Below, in pieces: positions 14,402 to 16,669 of a stretch of 16,669 nt of DNA. The DNA is from Pseudomonadota bacterium (GTDB taxonomy: Bacteria > Pseudomonadota > Gammaproteobacteria > Pseudomonadales > Azotimanducaceae). Made by a program: the position numbers and the translations under genes. The stretch is taken from positions 1 through 16,669 of the forward strand of contig JAACDS010000161.1 of assembly GCA_009936895.1 (NCBI GenBank), in the 5' to 3' direction. Below the pieces are notes generated by a model. That model was not told the origin of the DNA. It was given only the letters and a program-made list of their open reading frames with translations, and made no database searches. Positions within the stretch are counted from its first letter, which is position 1. Each line of letters opens with the position of its first letter.

Positions 14402-15277
14402 TTACGCTCCTTGAATTCGTTGATGCGCCACAACAATGGCGCGACGACACAACACGGCCACCACTTTTTTGCGATATTCCGCTGTGCCCCTCTTATCACT
14501 GATTGGGGATGCGGCTGCCTTGCACGCTTCTCCTGCCTGATGCAGCGCAGTGTCGTTCAAGTCTGTGCCTATGAGGGCTTCTGCGGCCTCGGGCACCAGC
14601 ATGGCCGTTGGTGCAACAGCGCCAATAGCAACCCTCGCCTGAGTACACCGCCCGCCTGCGACAGTGAGAGAAACACCCACCCCAGCCACGGCGATATCCA
14701 TTTCAGTGCGCGGGGTAAAGCGCAAGTAGGCATCCTTTGTCTCGGCGCTCGGCATAGCCAACTTCAGACCGAGCAAAAACTCTCCAGGCGCCAACGCGTT
14801 TCGACCCACCCCAACAACAAAGTCTTCTGCCGCAATTTCGCGACTGCCTGCGGCCGTTGCTATCTCACAGATCGCGCCGGCCGCTATCATGGCAGGAATA
14901 CTGTCTCCTGCGGGAGAGGCATTGCAGAGATTGCCGCATATTGTCGCCCGGCCTTGGATCTGAGTCGAACCGATGAGATCAGCGGCCTCCAAAAGGCCCG
15001 GCAGAGCCGATCGTAAAAGTGCATGTTCGTTAATCACCGCGCTGGGAACGGCAGCACCAATGTAAATACCGTCAGCACTAACATCTAACCGATTGGTTTC
15101 CGCCAAGGTTTTGATATCGATAATCGTCCGAGGGGTATGGCCCGCTGCACGCATTTGTACGAGCACGTCCGTCCCTCCAGCCAAAATTTGCGTCTGCCGC
15201 CCTTCACTGGCGTTCTGCGCCAGCAAAGCAACCGTCTCTGACACACTGCTCGGGGCAGCGTATGCGTAACTCTCCAT
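14402..15277 (-). CDS. molybdenum hydroxylase FAD-binding subunit (CoxM-like)
   Basis: A 291-residue medium subunit of the same family, carrying FAD between the iron-sulfur subunit and the electron acceptor. The N-terminal FAD-binding motifs are LAGGTDVLVQMRAG-like (here ILAGGTDVLVQMRAAGH) and TICGNLCNASPAGDSIPAMIA, matching the CoxM T-GGN-N-SPA-D pattern. The C-terminal part (FTPRTEMDIAVAGVGVSL) is the CO-dehydrogenase flavoprotein domain. ATG at 15277 has GAGG eight bases upstream; the extension to 15319 lacks support. It is transcribed ahead of coxS. An inverted repeat 50 bp upstream of the start may be its operator. It is divergent from pepQ. Confidence 0.9.
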   Translation of the reverse strand: MESYAYAAPSSVSETVALLAQNASEGRQTQILAGGTDVLVQMRAAGHTPRTIIDIKTLAETNRLDVSADGIYIGAAVPSAVINEHALLRSALPGLLEAADLIGSTQIQGRATICGNLCNASPAGDSIPAMIAAGAICEIATAAGSREIAAEDFVVGVGRNALAPGEFLLGLKLAMPSAETKDAYLRFTPRTEMDIAVAGVGVSLTVAGGRCTQARVAIGAVAPTAMLVPEAAEALIGTDLNDTALHQAGEACKAAASPISDKRGTAEYRKKVVAVLCRRAIVVAHQRIQGA

Positions 15278-15326
15278 AAATCCCTCGTTTGAACGCGATA
15301 CTGCTGTAGAAGTTAACACGTCAGGG

Positions 15327-15348
15327 ACACCTGATAAATCTCAGGTGT
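15327..15348. promoter_or_regulatory. perfect 8-bp inverted repeat, candidate operator
   Basis: ACACCTGA-N6-TCAGGTGT is a perfect palindrome in the 171-bp divergent region between the coxM-like gene and pepQ, 49 bp before the coxM start. There is no T-run on either side, so it is not a terminator. Size and symmetry fit a dimeric repressor site (TetR/GntR/MarR style). No regulator gene is adjacent. Confidence 0.55.
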
Positions 15349-15448
15349 ATGACTTGTCTCGCTTTGTAATCGACGGTTTACCCTAGCGACCCGCACGCCA
15401 CGGCACTAGACTGTCGGTCCGCCTCAGTTGCCTTGAGAAGCCGACGTT

Positions 15449-16669
15449 ATGACAGACACCGATCAACCCACCTTGCTGCTCGCGCACTATGCGACGTTGC
15501 AAACGTTTTGGGAAAACGTTATCGAACGCACGGGATTCGCCGCAATTTTACTGGGCGCGGGCAGCCAGCAATTCCATTTCCACGACGATCAGGGGCCGGC
15601 TTTTCGTCCCAACCCCTTGATGGTTCAATGGCTCGCCAAACAACATATTGGTGAGAACACTTGGCTGCTCGTTCGCCCAGGCACAGCACCAACACTGTTC
15701 TTTCATCAGCCCGATGACTTTTGGCACGCTGCAACTCCAGCCCCCACGCATCTGGCCGCGCATATGGACATTCAGGTTTTTACGGATCTTAACGCGCTAA
15801 AGAGCGGTCTCGCACAAAGCGTATCCAAGCAATTGGGGGGCAAACACAAGCTGGCCCAAATCAGCGAACGCGACGGCGCCGTAACGGATCAATGTATCCT
15901 CAACCCCCCGAATGTCATCCATGCGCTGCATTTCCAGCGTGCCTGCAAAACCGAATACGAACTCACGTTGATGAGACAGGCATCCGACCAGGGCGCTAGG
16001 GGCCACGAGGCGGCGGAAGCGGCCTTTGCCCGCGGGGCCAGCGAATTCGGAGTCCATTTGGCGTTCCTTGAAGCCAGCAGCATGAATGAGTGGCAACTGC
16101 CCTATGGGAACATTGTGGCTCAAAACCAGCACGCCAGCTTGCTGCACTACCAGTACCAAGACCGTGAACCTGCCCCAGAGATGAACAGCCTGCTCATCGA
16201 TGCAGGGGCTACCGTTGACGGATATGCCAGCGATATCACTCGCACCTATGTCGGACCCAGCTGTTATTCCGCGGAAGCCGCCAGTCTCTTTGCAGTGCTT
16301 ATCGCGCGTATGCAGGATCATCAAGACGACCTGATCAGCCAAGTCACGCCCGGGGCAAACTACGTCGAGCTGCAGGCGGCCATGCACCGGTCTCTCGCCA
16401 ACATTCTGGTCGACACCAAACTCTTGGAATGCAGTGCCGACGAAGCATTTGCCAACGAACTGACCGTGCCCTTTTGCCCGCATGGCCTGGGTCACCTGCT
16501 GGGCATTCAAGTCCACGATGTGGGTGGCCAACAACTGGATATCGAGGGCCATGTGGCTCCTCCACCAGAACCTTACGCATCGCTGCGACTGACCCGACCA
16601 TTGACCGAAAATATGGTCATTACTGTGGAACCCGGACTCTATTTTATTTCCATGTTGCTCAAGGAAAAG
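15449..16669 (+). CDS. pepQ: Xaa-Pro dipeptidase, 3' end missing
   Basis: 407 codons are present and the frame is still open at the right edge; E. coli PepQ is about 443 residues, so about 35 are missing. PepQ cleaves dipeptides with C-terminal proline, using two metals in a pita-bread fold. Metal ligands visible are D251 (LLIDAGA), D262 (YASDITRTY), H345 (PHGLGHLLGIQVHDVGG) and E394 (VITVEPGLYFI); the fifth ligand lies past the edge. HFQRACKTEYEL and PYGNIVAQNQHASLLHY match PepQ rather than other aminopeptidase P relatives. ATG at 15449 is preceded by GAGAAG nine bases upstream. Divergent from the coxM-like gene. Confidence 0.92.
   Translation, partial: MTDTDQPTLLLAHYATLQTFWENVIERTGFAAILLGAGSQQFHFHDDQGPAFRPNPLMVQWLAKQHIGENTWLLVRPGTAPTLFFHQPDDFWHAATPAPTHLAAHMDIQVFTDLNALKSGLAQSVSKQLGGKHKLAQISERDGAVTDQCILNPPNVIHALHFQRACKTEYELTLMRQASDQGARGHEAAEAAFARGASEFGVHLAFLEASSMNEWQLPYGNIVAQNQHASLLHYQYQDREPAPEMNSLLIDAGATVDGYASDITRTYVGPSCYSAEAASLFAVLIARMQDHQDDLISQVTPGANYVELQAAMHRSLANILVDTKLLECSADEAFANELTVPFCPHGLGHLLGIQVHDVGGQQLDIEGHVAPPPEPYASLRLTRPLTENMVITVEPGLYFISMLLKEK

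Noticed and set aside
15797..16552. 251-residue minus-strand open frame opposite pepQ
   Set aside because: Antisense to pepQ, whose metal ligands and family motifs are clear on the plus strand.

Overview
The window looks like the chromosome of a marine-type gammaproteobacterium. The evidence is a uvrY/gacA-type regulator upstream of uvrC, a gammaproteobacterial PhoB, and a TonB2-like operon with DUF3450, TtpC-type ExbB and TPR proteins, as known from Vibrio, Shewanella and related groups. Genes are tightly packed and base composition appears even. No tRNA, rRNA, insertion sequence, phage gene or CRISPR array was found. The genus cannot be fixed from this window.

Layout, left to right. (1) 1-1575, minus strand: a UvrY/GacA-type response regulator, a family-5-like (UDGb) uracil-DNA glycosylase and the first codons of uvrC, which runs off the left edge. 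The regulator has Glu at the phosphoacceptor position (E54), His for one acidic-pocket Asp (H9), and a C-terminal tail of about 44 residues. (2) 1770-4309: glutaryl-CoA dehydrogenase (minus) and a second acyl-CoA dehydrogenase (plus), divergent from a 173-bp intergenic region. (3) 4334-5799, minus: ribE (riboflavin synthase) overlapping pyrF by 4 bp. A strong terminator ends 23 bp before the ribE start codon. (4) 5873-11142, minus: a six-gene Ton operon, in transcription order DUF3450 protein, TtpC-like ExbB, ExbB, ExbD, TonB, TPR protein. It would power TonB-dependent outer-membrane uptake, but no receptor gene lies here. (5) 11143-11492: the longest gap without an assigned gene. (6) 11493-13845: a dienelactone-hydrolase-family gene (minus), divergent phoB (plus) with a candidate Pho box and no adjacent phoR, then a HAD hydrolase (plus) with a TTG start. 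(7) 13870-15277: a shared terminator, then minus-strand coxS-like [2Fe-2S] and coxM-like FAD subunits of a molybdenum hydroxylase, with no large subunit in view. (8) 15449-16669: pepQ (plus), cut by the right edge. A perfect 8-bp inverted repeat lies between coxM and pepQ.

The Ton operon is a functional block: TtpC, ExbB, ExbD and TonB form the inner-membrane motor, and the DUF3450 and TPR proteins are probably periplasmic partners. The regulator-UDG-uvrC block joins a signalling output protein to two DNA-repair genes. The most unusual points are the altered receiver domain of the UvrY-like regulator, the UDG gene between it and uvrC, the apparent relationship between the DUF3450 protein and the periplasmic part of TtpC, and the terminator directly before ribE-pyrF.
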